This document shows, one piece after another, positions 34,847-43,271 of a stretch of DNA of 53,244 bases. Source of the DNA: Athalassotoga sp964433875. Its GTDB lineage: Bacteria > Thermotogota > Thermotogae > Mesoaciditogales > Mesoaciditogaceae. The translations under genes were made by a program, and so were the position numbers. The notes beneath the pieces are model-generated. The model searched no databases, was not told the origin of the DNA, and saw nothing but the letters and a program-made list of their open reading frames with translations. The stretch is taken from NCBI GenBank assembly GCA_964433875.1, contig CAYSSO010000011.1, positions 1 through 53,244 of the forward strand, in the 5' to 3' direction. Within the stretch, counting starts at the first letter, position 1; the number at the start of each line of letters is the position of its first letter.

Positions 34847-35716
34847 TCATCTCACCACCATGATAATCAGAAAGAAGGATATTATCGTTAAAACCGTTAA
34901 CGCGTAAAATCTAAGACCTCTTTTTATATCTTCAAGAACGGGAATTCTTCCATCGAATTTGTAAACGCCTATCTTTTCAAAACTCACGCCAAGTACCCCG
35001 GCAAAAGCGCTCATCGGGTAAGTTCCATTTATCTTGATGGGACCATACTCGAAGATGTATCTAAATGCCCTTCTTGGCCTTAAGAACGCAAAGAAGGTCG
35101 CAGTCAATCTCGATGGAATGAAGTTCATCGCATCGTCCATTCTCGCCGCCGGTTTTCCAAACCATTCAAACATTGGAGTATGGTATCCAACCATTGCATC
35201 CATCGTGTTTACGACTCTGTAAAGTAAAGCGCCAGGCAAGCCGAGCAAAGTGTAATAAAAAAGAGGGCCGGTTATCGAATCGGAAGTGTTCTCTGAAAGG
35301 CTCTCAAGTGCCGCGGATATAAGGTGCCATCTGTCGAGTTTTGAAGTGTCTCTGCTTACTATCATCGAGACTGCCTTCCTCATTTTTTCCTCATCGTCTA
35401 CCCCACACCTTTTTACGTGCTCATAAAGGCCTCGGATCGAGAAGGTCGATTTAAGAATAATGGCCTGAACAAAGATTCCGATAATCCCTGGCACCATCAT
35501 TGCAAGTATGCCGGTCGTAAACCATATCGCGCAATTTGTTATAAGCATAGATAATCCATAAACAAATCTTGATTCTGGAGTCTTTCCATTTTCGAAATAT
35601 TTAACGATCTTTCCCATCCATACAACCGGGTGGACAATATTCGGATATTCGCCAATTAAAAGATCGATCCCGATCGCGATCAAAAAAGCGTAAATGTTTG
35701 GAATGAAAAAGTTCAT
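34847..35716 (-). CDS. cbiB: Adenosylcobinamide-phosphate synthase CbiB
   Basis: 289 residues with four to five membrane helices. Typical blocks are IDLLIGEYPNIVHPVVWMGK near the start, SLSENTSDSITGPLFYYTLL (about 134-153), then NTMDAMVGYH and GKPAARMDDAMNFIPSRLTA (about 186-204). It attaches aminopropanol phosphate to adenosylcobyric acid. ATGA overlap with cobQ upstream. Confidence 0.95.
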   Translation of the reverse strand: MNFFIPNIYAFLIAIGIDLLIGEYPNIVHPVVWMGKIVKYFENGKTPESRFVYGLSMLITNCAIWFTTGILAMMVPGIIGIFVQAIILKSTFSIRGLYEHVKRCGVDDEEKMRKAVSMIVSRDTSKLDRWHLISAALESLSENTSDSITGPLFYYTLLGLPGALLYRVVNTMDAMVGYHTPMFEWFGKPAARMDDAMNFIPSRLTATFFAFLRPRRAFRYIFEYGPIKINGTYPMSAFAGVLGVSFEKIGVYKFDGRIPVLEDIKRGLRFYALTVLTIISFFLIIMVVR

Positions 35717-37143
35717 ATCAATTCCTCTATACGTTTAACGTCTATATTTGATTCGAAAAGATCTGTGAATTTGTCTATCTCTTCGATAAGAGAAAATGCC
35801 TTCAATTTTTGTGGCTCAAGTTTTTTTGAGACACGAACGATATTCAAAAACTCTTCGGTAAAATCAAAGTTCCTAAAGAGACCATGAAAATAAGTGCCAA
35901 AAATTTTCCCGCTTATATATCCGTCTTCGTAGTATGTTTCCTTACCGTTGGCGTATTTGACATGTGCAAAAGGACTTCTATCCCGACAGATTGTTACGCC
36001 ATGATGAATCTCGTATCCTTCTATCTTTATAGATCTTCCGGTTAATTTTTCGATGCCTTCAAGATTGGACGTTATCTTCTCACTTTGGAATTCGGTGATC
36101 ACAGGCAAAAGCCCAAGACCCTTTACGTTTCTTTGTGAATCTCGAAGTTCTTCTCCGAGCATCTGATATCCTCCACATATACCAACAATGTATGAGCCTC
36201 TTTTTGCGGCATTTTTAATCTCGATGTCTAATTTCGAATTTCTTATCCATTCGAGATCCTCAATAGTCGTCTTTGTTCCGGGTATGATTATTATGTCTCC
36301 ATTCAGCGGGCCTGTTTGAACGAATCGCAAATTCGTGTTCCATATTAATGGATCAAAATCATCGAAATTTGAGATATGTGGAAGGCGGATAAGATCCACA
36401 TTTAAATCTCTTCCGTTTGAAGATCTCCATTCGATCATCGAATCTTCTTCGGGAAGTTTATGATTTGCATAGGGCATGACCCCCAAAAAATCGATTCCAT
36501 ACCTTTTTGCGATCATGTCCGGATAATCCCCAAGCAGAGATTTATCTCCCATGAATTTGTTGAAAAGGTATCCTATCACAAGAGACCTTTCATCTTTTTC
36601 GAGCAATTCCATGGTGCCAACTATCTGGGCAAAAGCGCCTCCCCTTTCTATGTCTGTGACAAGGATTACCGGAATGTTGAAGGCCTTTGCAATCCTCATG
36701 TTGACTATGTCCCGTGATTTGAGGTTTATCTCGACAGGGCTTCCAGCCCCTTCGACAACGATGATGTCGTGAGTTTTGATCAAAGCATCTAAAGATTCGA
36801 GTGAATGGGACAAAAACTCTTCCTTTTTCGAATACATATATTCGCGGGCACTTAGATGGCCGTAAGGCTTACCTAAAAGTACGATCTGGGATCCGTCTAT
36901 TTCCGGTTTTAAAAGAATTGGATTCATTTTAACGGATGGTGGTTCCTCACATGCAATGGATTGAAGGTATTGAGATCGCGACATCTCTCCTCCCTCCACA
37001 CTGACGGCCGAATTCAAAGACATATTCTGGGATTTAAATGGTGCAACGCTCAATCCTTGTCTTTTAAAGTGCCTGCACAGTGCCATTGTTATTAGAGATT
37101 TGCCGGCGCCAGAGGTCGTTCCTTGAACCATCAAAGCCTTCAT
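35713..37143 (-). CDS. cobQ: Cobyric acid synthase
   Basis: 476 residues. N-terminal DTB-synthetase-like ATPase domain with VQGTTSGAGKSLITMALCR and the FKSQNMSLNS switch. The C-terminal class I-like amidotransferase domain has Cys323 (GICGGYQMLG) and His420 (GTYFHGLF). It amidates four side chains of adenosylcobyrinic diamide. Its presence without the upstream corrin-ring genes suggests those lie elsewhere or that diamides are salvaged. ATGA overlaps on both sides. Confidence 0.97.
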   Translation of the reverse strand: MKALMVQGTTSGAGKSLITMALCRHFKRQGLSVAPFKSQNMSLNSAVSVEGGEMSRSQYLQSIACEEPPSVKMNPILLKPEIDGSQIVLLGKPYGHLSAREYMYSKKEEFLSHSLESLDALIKTHDIIVVEGAGSPVEINLKSRDIVNMRIAKAFNIPVILVTDIERGGAFAQIVGTMELLEKDERSLVIGYLFNKFMGDKSLLGDYPDMIAKRYGIDFLGVMPYANHKLPEEDSMIEWRSSNGRDLNVDLIRLPHISNFDDFDPLIWNTNLRFVQTGPLNGDIIIIPGTKTTIEDLEWIRNSKLDIEIKNAAKRGSYIVGICGGYQMLGEELRDSQRNVKGLGLLPVITEFQSEKITSNLEGIEKLTGRSIKIEGYEIHHGVTICRDRSPFAHVKYANGKETYYEDGYISGKIFGTYFHGLFRNFDFTEEFLNIVRVSKKLEPQKLKAFSLIEEIDKFTDLFESNIDVKRIEELI

Positions 37144-37643
37144 ACCTCTATGCCAGTCCTTTGGGAGACTCCCTTTGTGTAATAATGCTTTATTTCTTTC
37201 ATTTCGGTGACAAGATCTGCCATTTCAATGATTTTATCAGTTGCGTATCTTCCCGTTAAAACGAGTTCTGTGCTTTCAGATCTCGCATTTACCAGATCGA
37301 TCACATCATCCTCTGACAAGAGTTTAAGGTACACGGCGATATTTATCTCGTCGAGAATGACAAGATCGTATTTGCCACAAGAGACCTTTTCTCTTGCGTA
37401 ATCGAGCGTATTTAAAGCCGCCTCGATATCTTCCTTTGCCGGTTTACCTATTATGAATTCGGGCCTTCCGCCCTGAAAAAATTCTATTCCGAGTTTTTCA
37501 AAACTTTTCATCTCACTTGTGTACCTTCCCTTCACAAATTGGATGAATGAAACCTTTAATCCGGCGCCAAAGGCTCTCATTGCAAGTCCTATTGCGGCCG
37601 TCGTTTTTCCCTTCCCATTTCCGGTATAGACATGAACGTACAT
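37140..37643 (-). CDS. cobO: Corrinoid adenosyltransferase (CobA/CobO/BtuR type)
   Basis: 167 residues. P-loop GNGKGKTTAAIG, FIQFVKG, then YDLVILDEINIAVYLKLL and VLTGRYATDKIIEMADLVTEM are the family blocks. It adds the 5'-deoxyadenosyl group to cob(I)alamin or cobinamide. ATG at 37641-37643 is five bases after AAGGTGA; a GTG three codons upstream lies inside the SD and was not used. It is the first gene after the riboswitch terminator. Confidence 0.96.
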   Translation of the reverse strand: MYVHVYTGNGKGKTTAAIGLAMRAFGAGLKVSFIQFVKGRYTSEMKSFEKLGIEFFQGGRPEFIIGKPAKEDIEAALNTLDYAREKVSCGKYDLVILDEINIAVYLKLLSEDDVIDLVNARSESTELVLTGRYATDKIIEMADLVTEMKEIKHYYTKGVSQRTGIEV

Positions 37644-37660
37644 TTCAATCACCTTCTATC

Positions 37661-37688
37661 AAAATTAAAGGCCGACAAAATGTCGGCC
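37661..37688 (-). terminator. Intrinsic terminator, expression platform of the cobalamin riboswitch
   Basis: On the minus strand an 8-bp GC-rich stem (37681-37688 with 37670-37677) with a 3-base loop is followed by TTTAATTTT. It lies between the B12 aptamer and the SD of cobO, so it should stop transcription when cobalamin is bound. Confidence 0.85.
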
Positions 37689-37705
37689 GATCTCCCTTTT
37701 CATCA

Positions 37706-37866
37706 TGCCAGTACTTCCACGGAGTTTTTCCAGCAGGCAGGTCTTCTGGCTCCCGGCTCAGATCTGCGCCTTCCCTTTAAGTGGCATCTGCAGATCCTAT
37801 CTCCGGTTACAGCGGCGGGACCGCGTCGGTTTTTCACCGAACTTCCCTTTTAAACTACGTACCTGT
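37706..37866 (-). promoter_or_regulatory. Cobalamin riboswitch
   Basis: On the minus strand the aptamer has AAGGGAAGTTCGGTG, AAACCGACGCGGTCCCGCC and GCTGTAACCGG in order, then the B12 box GAGCCGGGAGCCAG-AAGACCTGCC. P1 can form between CAGGTAC (37859-37865) and GTACTG (37709-37714) with one bulge. It controls the cobO-to-cblT operon by ligand-dependent termination. Confidence 0.95.
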
Positions 37867-37873
37867 TGAATTG

Positions 37874-37903
37874 ATTATATATCAAACAAAAGACAAATTC
37901 CAA
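37874..37903 (-). promoter_or_regulatory. Promoter of the cobalamin operon
   Basis: TATAAT (37874-37879) and TTGGAA (37898-37903) on the minus strand, spacer 18. It lies just 5' of the riboswitch, giving a start within the first bases before P1. Confidence 0.7.
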
Positions 37904-37981
37904 ATCATTCTTTTGATGAGAATTTATTTTTATCGCATGGCATTAGCGTGTAAAAATTGAAGAACGATTACAATTGTCAAT

Positions 37982-38467
37982 TTAGAATGTCAAGCCCAAA
38001 CCTCCTTCAAGGCCGAATTTCTTTGAAGGGGTGAATCCCTGAACAAAGATCAATTCTGAAGCACTGGCAAAGATCTGAATGCCTCCGAGCGAGAACTGAA
38101 CACCTCCTCTGGCGTAAAAGGAATCTTGCTTTATGTTTATTGAGGTTCCTAAAATTGAGATTACAGGAGCGGCGCCCGCGTATATTGTCATAATGCCCAT
38201 TGGAATGCAAAGATAGACAGACGGAATTATCTGAAAAGATGTGAAATCGCCGGCAAAAAGGGCATTGTTTTCGATCATGGCCGCAATTTCGAATCCTATC
38301 AAACTTTCACCTATTGATCGAATTGTTGCACCTATCCATATTGGAGACGAAGTGGGCATTTCTATAGCTCCGAAGATGCCTATACTCGTTCTGGAAAAGG
38401 CTGACGCTGATACAAGGATCATAATTGAAACCAAAACAACGAGAAGGATATACTTTTTCACCTTCAT
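37982..38467 (-). CDS. Exported beta-rich protein, probable outer-envelope component
   Basis: 161 residues. Signal peptide at about 1-24 (basic start, then LLVVLVSIMILVSASAFS). The mature part is rich in Gly, Ile and Ser, has alternating polar/hydrophobic strands and ends FGLEGGLGLTF with a terminal Phe, like a small outer-membrane barrel. No family is recognised. ATG at 38465-38467 was chosen for the AAGG spacing; GTG codons just upstream are possible. Its SD begins right after the restored stop of the frameshifted lipoprotein gene upstream, so the pair was probably coupled. Confidence 0.6.
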   Translation of the reverse strand: MKVKKYILLVVLVSIMILVSASAFSRTSIGIFGAIEMPTSSPIWIGATIRSIGESLIGFEIAAMIENNALFAGDFTSFQIIPSVYLCIPMGIMTIYAGAAPVISILGTSINIKQDSFYARGGVQFSLGGIQIFASASELIFVQGFTPSKKFGLEGGLGLTF

Positions 38468-38474
38468 CACCACC

Positions 38475-39094
38475 TTAATAGAGGTATATCATGCCAGTTA
38501 CGATTTTTATGAGCGAATTGTATATGGCAAGTAGATCAGAAGAACTTGGGGCATAGTACTTCCGCCAGTTTTGGTCGCTATGTTTTGAAGCACCGTTTGA
38601 TTTATACTCGATCCAAGTCCAATTGTAAAGATCGGTATCTTTAAACTATTTGCGTAATTTATCACATCATTTGAAGTATGTGTTGATGCATTATCTCCTC
38701 CATCTGTCATGACTATCAAAGCCTTAACATTGCCCGCTGATTGGGTACTTAAATCTGAAAGGCCTTGGTAAATGGCATCATACAGGGCCGTTCCTGAAGG
38801 ATCTACACCCTTTCCGCTGATTTTTGTCAAAAGCACAGAAGGACTTACAAAACCGTTGGATTCGTTAATTACATTTGCACCAAATGCAATGTATTCTCCT
38901 CTATCTAACGATTGCATGTAACCTATAAAGGTTTTAACAGCTGTTTGCATATCGCTTATCGCTGTATTTGGCATGCTTCCACTGTAGTCGTTGACAAAAG
39001 ATACACTTAACGTGCTTTGCGTCAGATTAACGCATCCTGAAAGTAAAAATGCTATGCCGGCAAAGGCAAAAATCAAAATGAGGTACTTTTTCAC
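38475..39094 (-). pseudogene. Von Willebrand factor A lipoprotein, broken by a one-base frameshift
   Basis: The first frame gives a lipoprotein with lipobox LLSGC (Cys21) and a VWA domain whose MIDAS motif is NDYSGSM (D36, S38, S40) plus VMTDGGDN. After KTGGS (about 38555-38565) this frame runs into unrelated residues and stops at 38507. Shifting the frame by one base there restores YYAPSSSDLLAIYNSLIKI and VTGMIYLY before a TAA at 38475-38477, which reads like a normal VWA C-terminus. So one base is missing near 38553-38559, either a true mutation or an assembly error. GTG start behind GGAGGGGGTGG. The product would sit on the outer or inner membrane as a metal-dependent adhesion domain. Confidence 0.75.
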
Positions 39095-39271
39095 AATACC
39101 ACCCCCTCCTATGTGCGAAAAAACTATCTTTCTCTCCCCCCAATGAATTTTAATCTGATATTGTCAGCATATTAATTATCTTTAGCAAATGTGTTGTTAA
39201 CTGTAGGTTAAAAACATTCTAATAATATTTTAGCAATACAATATTAATTATAAAATACAATTAATTTACAA
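39095..39271. other. AT-rich spacer of 177 bp
   Basis: No coding frame is convincing. It should hold the promoter of the lipoprotein gene, but no clear -35/-10 pair was found. It contains an inverted repeat TTAAC-N5-GTTAA at 39197-39211. Confidence 0.6.
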
Positions 39272-39910
39272 TCAAATTTCTTCTTCGGCCACATATTTAA
39301 GAAATATTCTTGACACGGCAAAACTCAGCGCGATTCCAATCACGAGATCGGCTACGTAATGTTGCTTGACAAATACCGTCGATGCCACAATCAAGGCGCT
39401 CCATATGGCTACGGGAATTCCTACACTCTTGTCAATGCGAATCCAGTGGAATGCCATTAGAGTAGACAGAGAGGTATGAAGACTCGGAAAATCGTTGTAA
39501 GGATTGTCTGATGAGTAAACACCCATTATCATTTTTGTGAAGATATCATCTCCCGTCAGATGGGGTCTTAGCACAAACGACTGGGCAAAAAAATAGAAAG
39601 CATAACTTACAAACCATACGACGATCATCGAAAGTGCAGCGGACTTAAAGATCTTTATTCTAAAGCATAAAAATACAATAAGGGATACATAAATGAAACA
39701 ATTCAAAGATACGTAAGGAATCACAAATGGCGGTATTAAAGGTATGAAATTATCAATGTAAGATTTCATAAAGATCAAATTTGGACCATGATTAAGAATT
39801 GCGTAAATTTCATTTGTGAAATAAAGAGCGATTATAAGAATCAGCGAAAACAAAATGTTTTTCCATCCCGAGAAAATGATGCCTTGTTTTACCTGATTTT
39901 TTAACCACAT
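39272..39910 (-). CDS. PAP2-superfamily membrane phosphatase
   Basis: 212 residues with about six membrane helices. Motifs of the inositol-phosphorylceramide-synthase-like PAP2 group: YNDFPSLHTSLSTL (His in C2-type motif) and KQHYVADLVIGIALS (C3-type His/Asp), with FAQSFVLRPHLTGDD before them. It would act on a lipid phosphate such as undecaprenyl or phosphatidate at the outer face of the inner membrane. ATG start behind AGAGGGGG. It stands alone; a TATAAT about 40 bases upstream may be its -10. Confidence 0.85.
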   Translation of the reverse strand: MWLKNQVKQGIIFSGWKNILFSLILIIALYFTNEIYAILNHGPNLIFMKSYIDNFIPLIPPFVIPYVSLNCFIYVSLIVFLCFRIKIFKSAALSMIVVWFVSYAFYFFAQSFVLRPHLTGDDIFTKMIMGVYSSDNPYNDFPSLHTSLSTLMAFHWIRIDKSVGIPVAIWSALIVASTVFVKQHYVADLVIGIALSFAVSRIFLKYVAEEEI

Positions 39911-40048
39911 ATTATTCCCCCTCTTAGTTATTTGTCTTATTATACTTCAAGTCTCGTTGTTTTAGATTTTTAATCAGATGCACGGTAAAATCACTTTTGT
40001 TGGAAAATTTCTGTGCAGCATGATGGGATCACGAATTGATCCGATTAT

Positions 40049-40077
40049 TTCACTTTTGGGAAAAATTGATATATAAT
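40049..40077 (+). promoter_or_regulatory. Promoter of the EamA transporter gene
   Basis: TATAAT at 40072-40077 with TTCACT (40049-40054) 17 bases upstream. The inverted repeat GGATCA-N5-TGATCC (40026-40042) lies just before the -35. A start near 40084 rules out the in-frame ATG at 40036 as the translation start. Confidence 0.65.
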
Positions 40078-40101
40078 CGAAGAAATTGCAATTTGGGAGG
40101 A

Positions 40102-40983
40102 TTGCGTATAGACAAAAATATTCAATCAAAATTCTTGCCTTTATTCTTTCTTTCGTTGCTTGTTGTAGTGTGGGGAAGTACATTCCCGATAGAGAAAATA
40201 ATGCTCGAGACACTTTCTCCTTTTTCTCTAAATCTCATCAGATTTTTGATCGCCGATGCGGTAATGCTTATCATCTTCTTTCCATCGATAAAGCGCGACT
40301 TCTTTTCCGTCTGGAAAGCGGGGCTTTTGCTGGGCATTTCAATGGGGGCTGGCTTTGTCTTTCAGACATGGGGTCTTGTCTACACAACGCCCGCGAAAAG
40401 CGGATTCATAACCTCGATGTACGTTGTATTTGCTCCCATTCTTTCATTCGTATTCGAAAAGACCAAAGCGAGTATTCACACGATTATCGCTCTCATCATC
40501 GCAGCGGCGGGAATATACATGGTCGAACTCTCCGGAAAGGCCTTTGAAATGAACTTCGGAGATTTTCTAACCTTTCTTTGTGCGATAGCCTTTGCCTTTC
40601 AGGTGCTTTTGATGACCGTGCTTACAAAAAGATATGAAGGAAAGGAGATAACCCTAACATTTTACCAGTTTATTGTGATAACTTTGTTTAACCTTCCCTT
40701 TTACTTTTTCTCAGGTCATAATGATAAATGGAACCTTACCGATGTTGTATTCATCCTTTACATGGCGATAATCGCAAGCATAATTGGAATAATAATTCAG
40801 GCAAAGTACCAAAAGAAAATAGGAACTGTATCTTCTTCATTTATTTATGCTGGAGAGCCTGTCATGGCGACTGTATTTTCTGTCTTGATACTGAAATCAA
40901 CCTTTTCACAGACTGAAATTATCGGATTTGCGATGATAACCTTTGCCGCAATATGGGCCCAGATATTCAATCTCTCTTCATGA
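40102..40983 (+). CDS. EamA/DMT-family transporter
   Basis: About 291-293 residues, ten predicted helices in two EamA repeats: FFLSLLVVVWGSTFPIEKIML in the first, FIYAGEPVMATVFSVLIL and FAMITFAAIWAQIF in the second. It probably exports a metabolite; substrate unknown. The start is uncertain. TTG at 40102 touches the GGGAGG SD (40095-40100), while an in-frame ATA at 40108 is at ideal distance; 40102 is given as the nearest conventional codon. It is monocistronic, with the PAP2 gene divergent and the ABC unit convergent. Confidence 0.88.
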   Translation: MRIDKNIQSKFLPLFFLSLLVVVWGSTFPIEKIMLETLSPFSLNLIRFLIADAVMLIIFFPSIKRDFFSVWKAGLLLGISMGAGFVFQTWGLVYTTPAKSGFITSMYVVFAPILSFVFEKTKASIHTIIALIIAAAGIYMVELSGKAFEMNFGDFLTFLCAIAFAFQVLLMTVLTKRYEGKEITLTFYQFIVITLFNLPFYFFSGHNDKWNLTDVVFILYMAIIASIIGIIIQAKYQKKIGTVSSSFIYAGEPVMATVFSVLILKSTFSQTEIIGFAMITFAAIWAQIFNLSS

Positions 40984-41188
40984 AAGAAATCGCGTATTCG
41001 CCTTTTTCTCCATAAAAACGGATTCTTTAGCATACCTGTAGTCGATTTTTCTCTCTTCTGAGATGTATTTCGTAAACCTAAATATCGGACAAAAACCGGG
41101 TGCCGAGGCATTCGGACTCTATTTTCCTCACTTTGCTGTTTATGCCGCAACTTTGCCTTTTCTACTTGCAAGCCGCATTATCTGCCAT
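40978..41188 (-). pseudogene. Possible decayed small Cys-containing gene
   Basis: In the 250-bp spacer, the minus strand reads MADNAACK, an in-frame TAG, then CGINSKVRKIESECLGT; a one-base shift continues PGFCPIFRFTKYIS, EERKIDYRYAKESVF and MEKKANTRFLS to a TGA at 40978-40980. The joined frames look protein-like with regularly spaced Cys, but carry a stop and a frameshift, and have no SD. It lies downstream of the ABC-operon terminator. It may be a relic gene or chance; no family is recognised. Confidence 0.3.
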
Positions 41189-41194
41189 TGAAAA

Positions 41195-41222
41195 GTTAAA
41201 AAGTCCGGCGATGTGCCGGACT
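41195..41222 (-). terminator. Intrinsic terminator of the PadR/ABC exporter operon
   Basis: An 8-bp stem AGTCCGGC / GCCGGACT (41202-41209 with 41215-41222) with a 5-base loop is followed on the minus strand by a T-rich run. It begins 15 bases after the permease stop. Confidence 0.85.
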
Positions 41223-41236
41223 AACACTTTAGAAAT

Positions 41237-42331
41237 TCAATCCTGGATTAATTTTTGGAATGTAAATGTCGCCACCAGAGATGTTACAACCGCAAATCCG
41301 ACGAGTACGACGACATCGGTCCATATAAAATTCCATCCAACATTTAAAGTTATGACATTTCTTAGTGCATCTGCCGCATAGGTCAATGGAAAAATGTACG
41401 CTATGTACTGCATGAATTGTGGCATCTGCTGAATTGGAAAAAAGACGCCAGAAAAGAACATCATCGGGAAGGTTATAGTCGTCATCGTTATCATCGCCGT
41501 CTCCTGTTCTTTCATTGCGGCAGTTACCATAACACCGACGCCGATAAAACTAAATGTCCCCAAAAGCAACAAAAAGATCGTCCATAGCAAAGAGGTGGCC
41601 GAAAATTGCACGCCAAAGAACAACCATGAGATAACGAGAATTATCATTGCAGTGACAAATCCCCTTATAGTCTGGGCGATGATCTTACCGACAACTATGC
41701 TTCCGCGGCTTATCGGCGTTACCATGACACCATCCATCGTTCCGAGTTCTCTCTCTCGCGTTATTGCGGAAGCAAGTCCGGTCATAACGCTCATTATCGC
41801 TATCATGGCCATTAGACCCGGCACTGTGAAGTCGTAATAGTTAAAATTCGTTCCATCTGCGTTGATTAAATTTGACTGAACGATATTTTGCTTGATATTT
41901 TGCGAGCCTGCCTGTCCAAACATATCGGAAAGCATTTGAGCCATCATTATGCCGGCCTGGGGATTTGCAGGGCTTGGAATTACATCCATTATGACGGATC
42001 TATTCAAGGCCAAAGAAAGGGAAAAATCCTTTGGAATTATCGCGCCAACCATTATTTTGCCGCTTGCGAGGGCATCTATGAGGTCTTGCTTTGAATTGTA
42101 AAAGATCATTTTGTTTGTTTGGGATGCTGGAAGAGACTTTTCAACTTTTGCGTTAAAGATGAGATCCTGAGAATATATGCCTATATTTCCAGAGTAGGAT
42201 CCTCCCGTTTTTGGAAAGATAAAGCCTAACATGAGCATCATTACAATTGGCATTAAAATTGAAAATACAACTCTTGTGCGTCCCCTTAAAAAAACCTTTA
42301 GATCTTTCCATGCTATGTCCCATATTCTCAT
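41237..42331 (-). CDS. ABC-2 type exporter permease
   Basis: 364 residues. One N-terminal helix (about 20-42), a large extracytoplasmic loop (about 45-170) and five helices after it, the usual ABC-2 membrane protein with the loop seen in YhgE/NatB/DrrB-like exporters. GTMDGVMVTPISRGSIVVGKI is the typical coupling segment. It would work with the ATPase upstream to export a drug, lipid or peptide; substrate unknown. ATG start with AAAGGAG upstream, four bases after the ATPase stop. Confidence 0.92.
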   Translation of the reverse strand: MRIWDIAWKDLKVFLRGRTRVVFSILMPIVMMLMLGFIFPKTGGSYSGNIGIYSQDLIFNAKVEKSLPASQTNKMIFYNSKQDLIDALASGKIMVGAIIPKDFSLSLALNRSVIMDVIPSPANPQAGIMMAQMLSDMFGQAGSQNIKQNIVQSNLINADGTNFNYYDFTVPGLMAMIAIMSVMTGLASAITRERELGTMDGVMVTPISRGSIVVGKIIAQTIRGFVTAMIILVISWLFFGVQFSATSLLWTIFLLLLGTFSFIGVGVMVTAAMKEQETAMITMTTITFPMMFFSGVFFPIQQMPQFMQYIAYIFPLTYAADALRNVITLNVGWNFIWTDVVVLVGFAVVTSLVATFTFQKLIQD

Positions 42332-42335
42332 ATTA

Positions 42336-43271
42336 TCACTCCTTTACCGTTTCCATTTCGGCGTCTAATTTTCCTTCTGATATTTCGACATAAATATCCT
42401 CGAGAGAAGGCTCGATGGATTTAAAACTTCTAACTTTTATGTTCATTTTTGTTAGGTAACTCATGAATTGATTGAGATCCTCAACCTCTACTTTTGCATA
42501 ACCATCTTCTTGCTCGATGATTTTTACCTTCGGATCGTCAAATGATAGGGTTTTATCCGTTTCTATCTCCACAATCTCGGCCTTCTTGAAATGCTTTCTT
42601 ATCTCGTTTAAAGTGCCCATGGCAACGATCTTCCCTTTTCTCATTATTGCCACCCTGTCAACATTCATCAATTCAACGTCGTGAAGCACGTGGGTCGTAT
42701 AAACTACGGTTCTTCCCTCTTCTCTCAGTTGGACTATGAAATCCCTTATGTGTTTTGTTGAGACGGGATCAAGGCCGAGCGTTGGCTCATCGAGAAAGAT
42801 TATCTTTGGATCGGGTACGAGGGCCCTTGCAAGATTTATCTTTTGTTTCATACCCGTGCTCATCTTTGATATAAGCATATCCTTGAAGTCCCATATATCA
42901 AAAAGTTTCAAAAACTTTTCCGCTCTATCGTATATCTCCGAATCTTTCATGCCGTAAAGCCTTCCAAAAAATTTTATATTTTCCATCGCCGTCAGATCGT
43001 TGTAGAGAATGACCTTTTCCGCAACAAGGCCTATATGTTTTCTAACCTCAGTAGGATTTTTGACGACATTGTAACCGGCCACTTCAACGTATCCGCTCGT
43101 TGGTACCGCTAAATTCGTCAAAATTCTTATAGTCGTACTCTTCCCCGCTCCGTTTTGACCGAGAAGGGCAAATAATTGACCGTAACCAACATCAAAGGAA
43201 ATATCGTCAACGGCTTTGACGTCTCTGAAATATTTTTTTAGATTTTTTACAACGATTGCTTTATCTTCCAT
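42336..43271 (-). CDS. ABC exporter ATPase (drug/Na+ exporter type)
   Basis: 311 residues. Walker A GQNGAGKST (38-46), signature MSTGMKQKINLARAL, Walker B KIIFLDEPTLGLDP and switch His in YTTHVLHD. The C-terminal 80 residues form the extra domain of the DrrA/CcmA-like group. ATG at 43269-43271 has AAGGAGG seven bases upstream; a TTG six bases earlier is possible. It overlaps padR by 11 bases. Confidence 0.95.
   Translation of the reverse strand: MEDKAIVVKNLKKYFRDVKAVDDISFDVGYGQLFALLGQNGAGKSTTIRILTNLAVPTSGYVEVAGYNVVKNPTEVRKHIGLVAEKVILYNDLTAMENIKFFGRLYGMKDSEIYDRAEKFLKLFDIWDFKDMLISKMSTGMKQKINLARALVPDPKIIFLDEPTLGLDPVSTKHIRDFIVQLREEGRTVVYTTHVLHDVELMNVDRVAIMRKGKIVAMGTLNEIRKHFKKAEIVEIETDKTLSFDDPKVKIIEQEDGYAKVEVEDLNQFMSYLTKMNIKVRSFKSIEPSLEDIYVEISEGKLDAEMETVKE

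Noticed and set aside
37140..37652. cobO start at GTG 37650-37652
   Set aside because: It overlaps the SD of the better ATG at 37643.
40036..40983. EamA gene starting at the ATG at 40036
   Set aside because: The promoter -10 at 40072-40077 lies downstream of it, and the SD at 40095 points to a later start.
40984..41010. Terminator after the EamA gene
   Set aside because: The only hairpin has a three-base stem, too weak to call.
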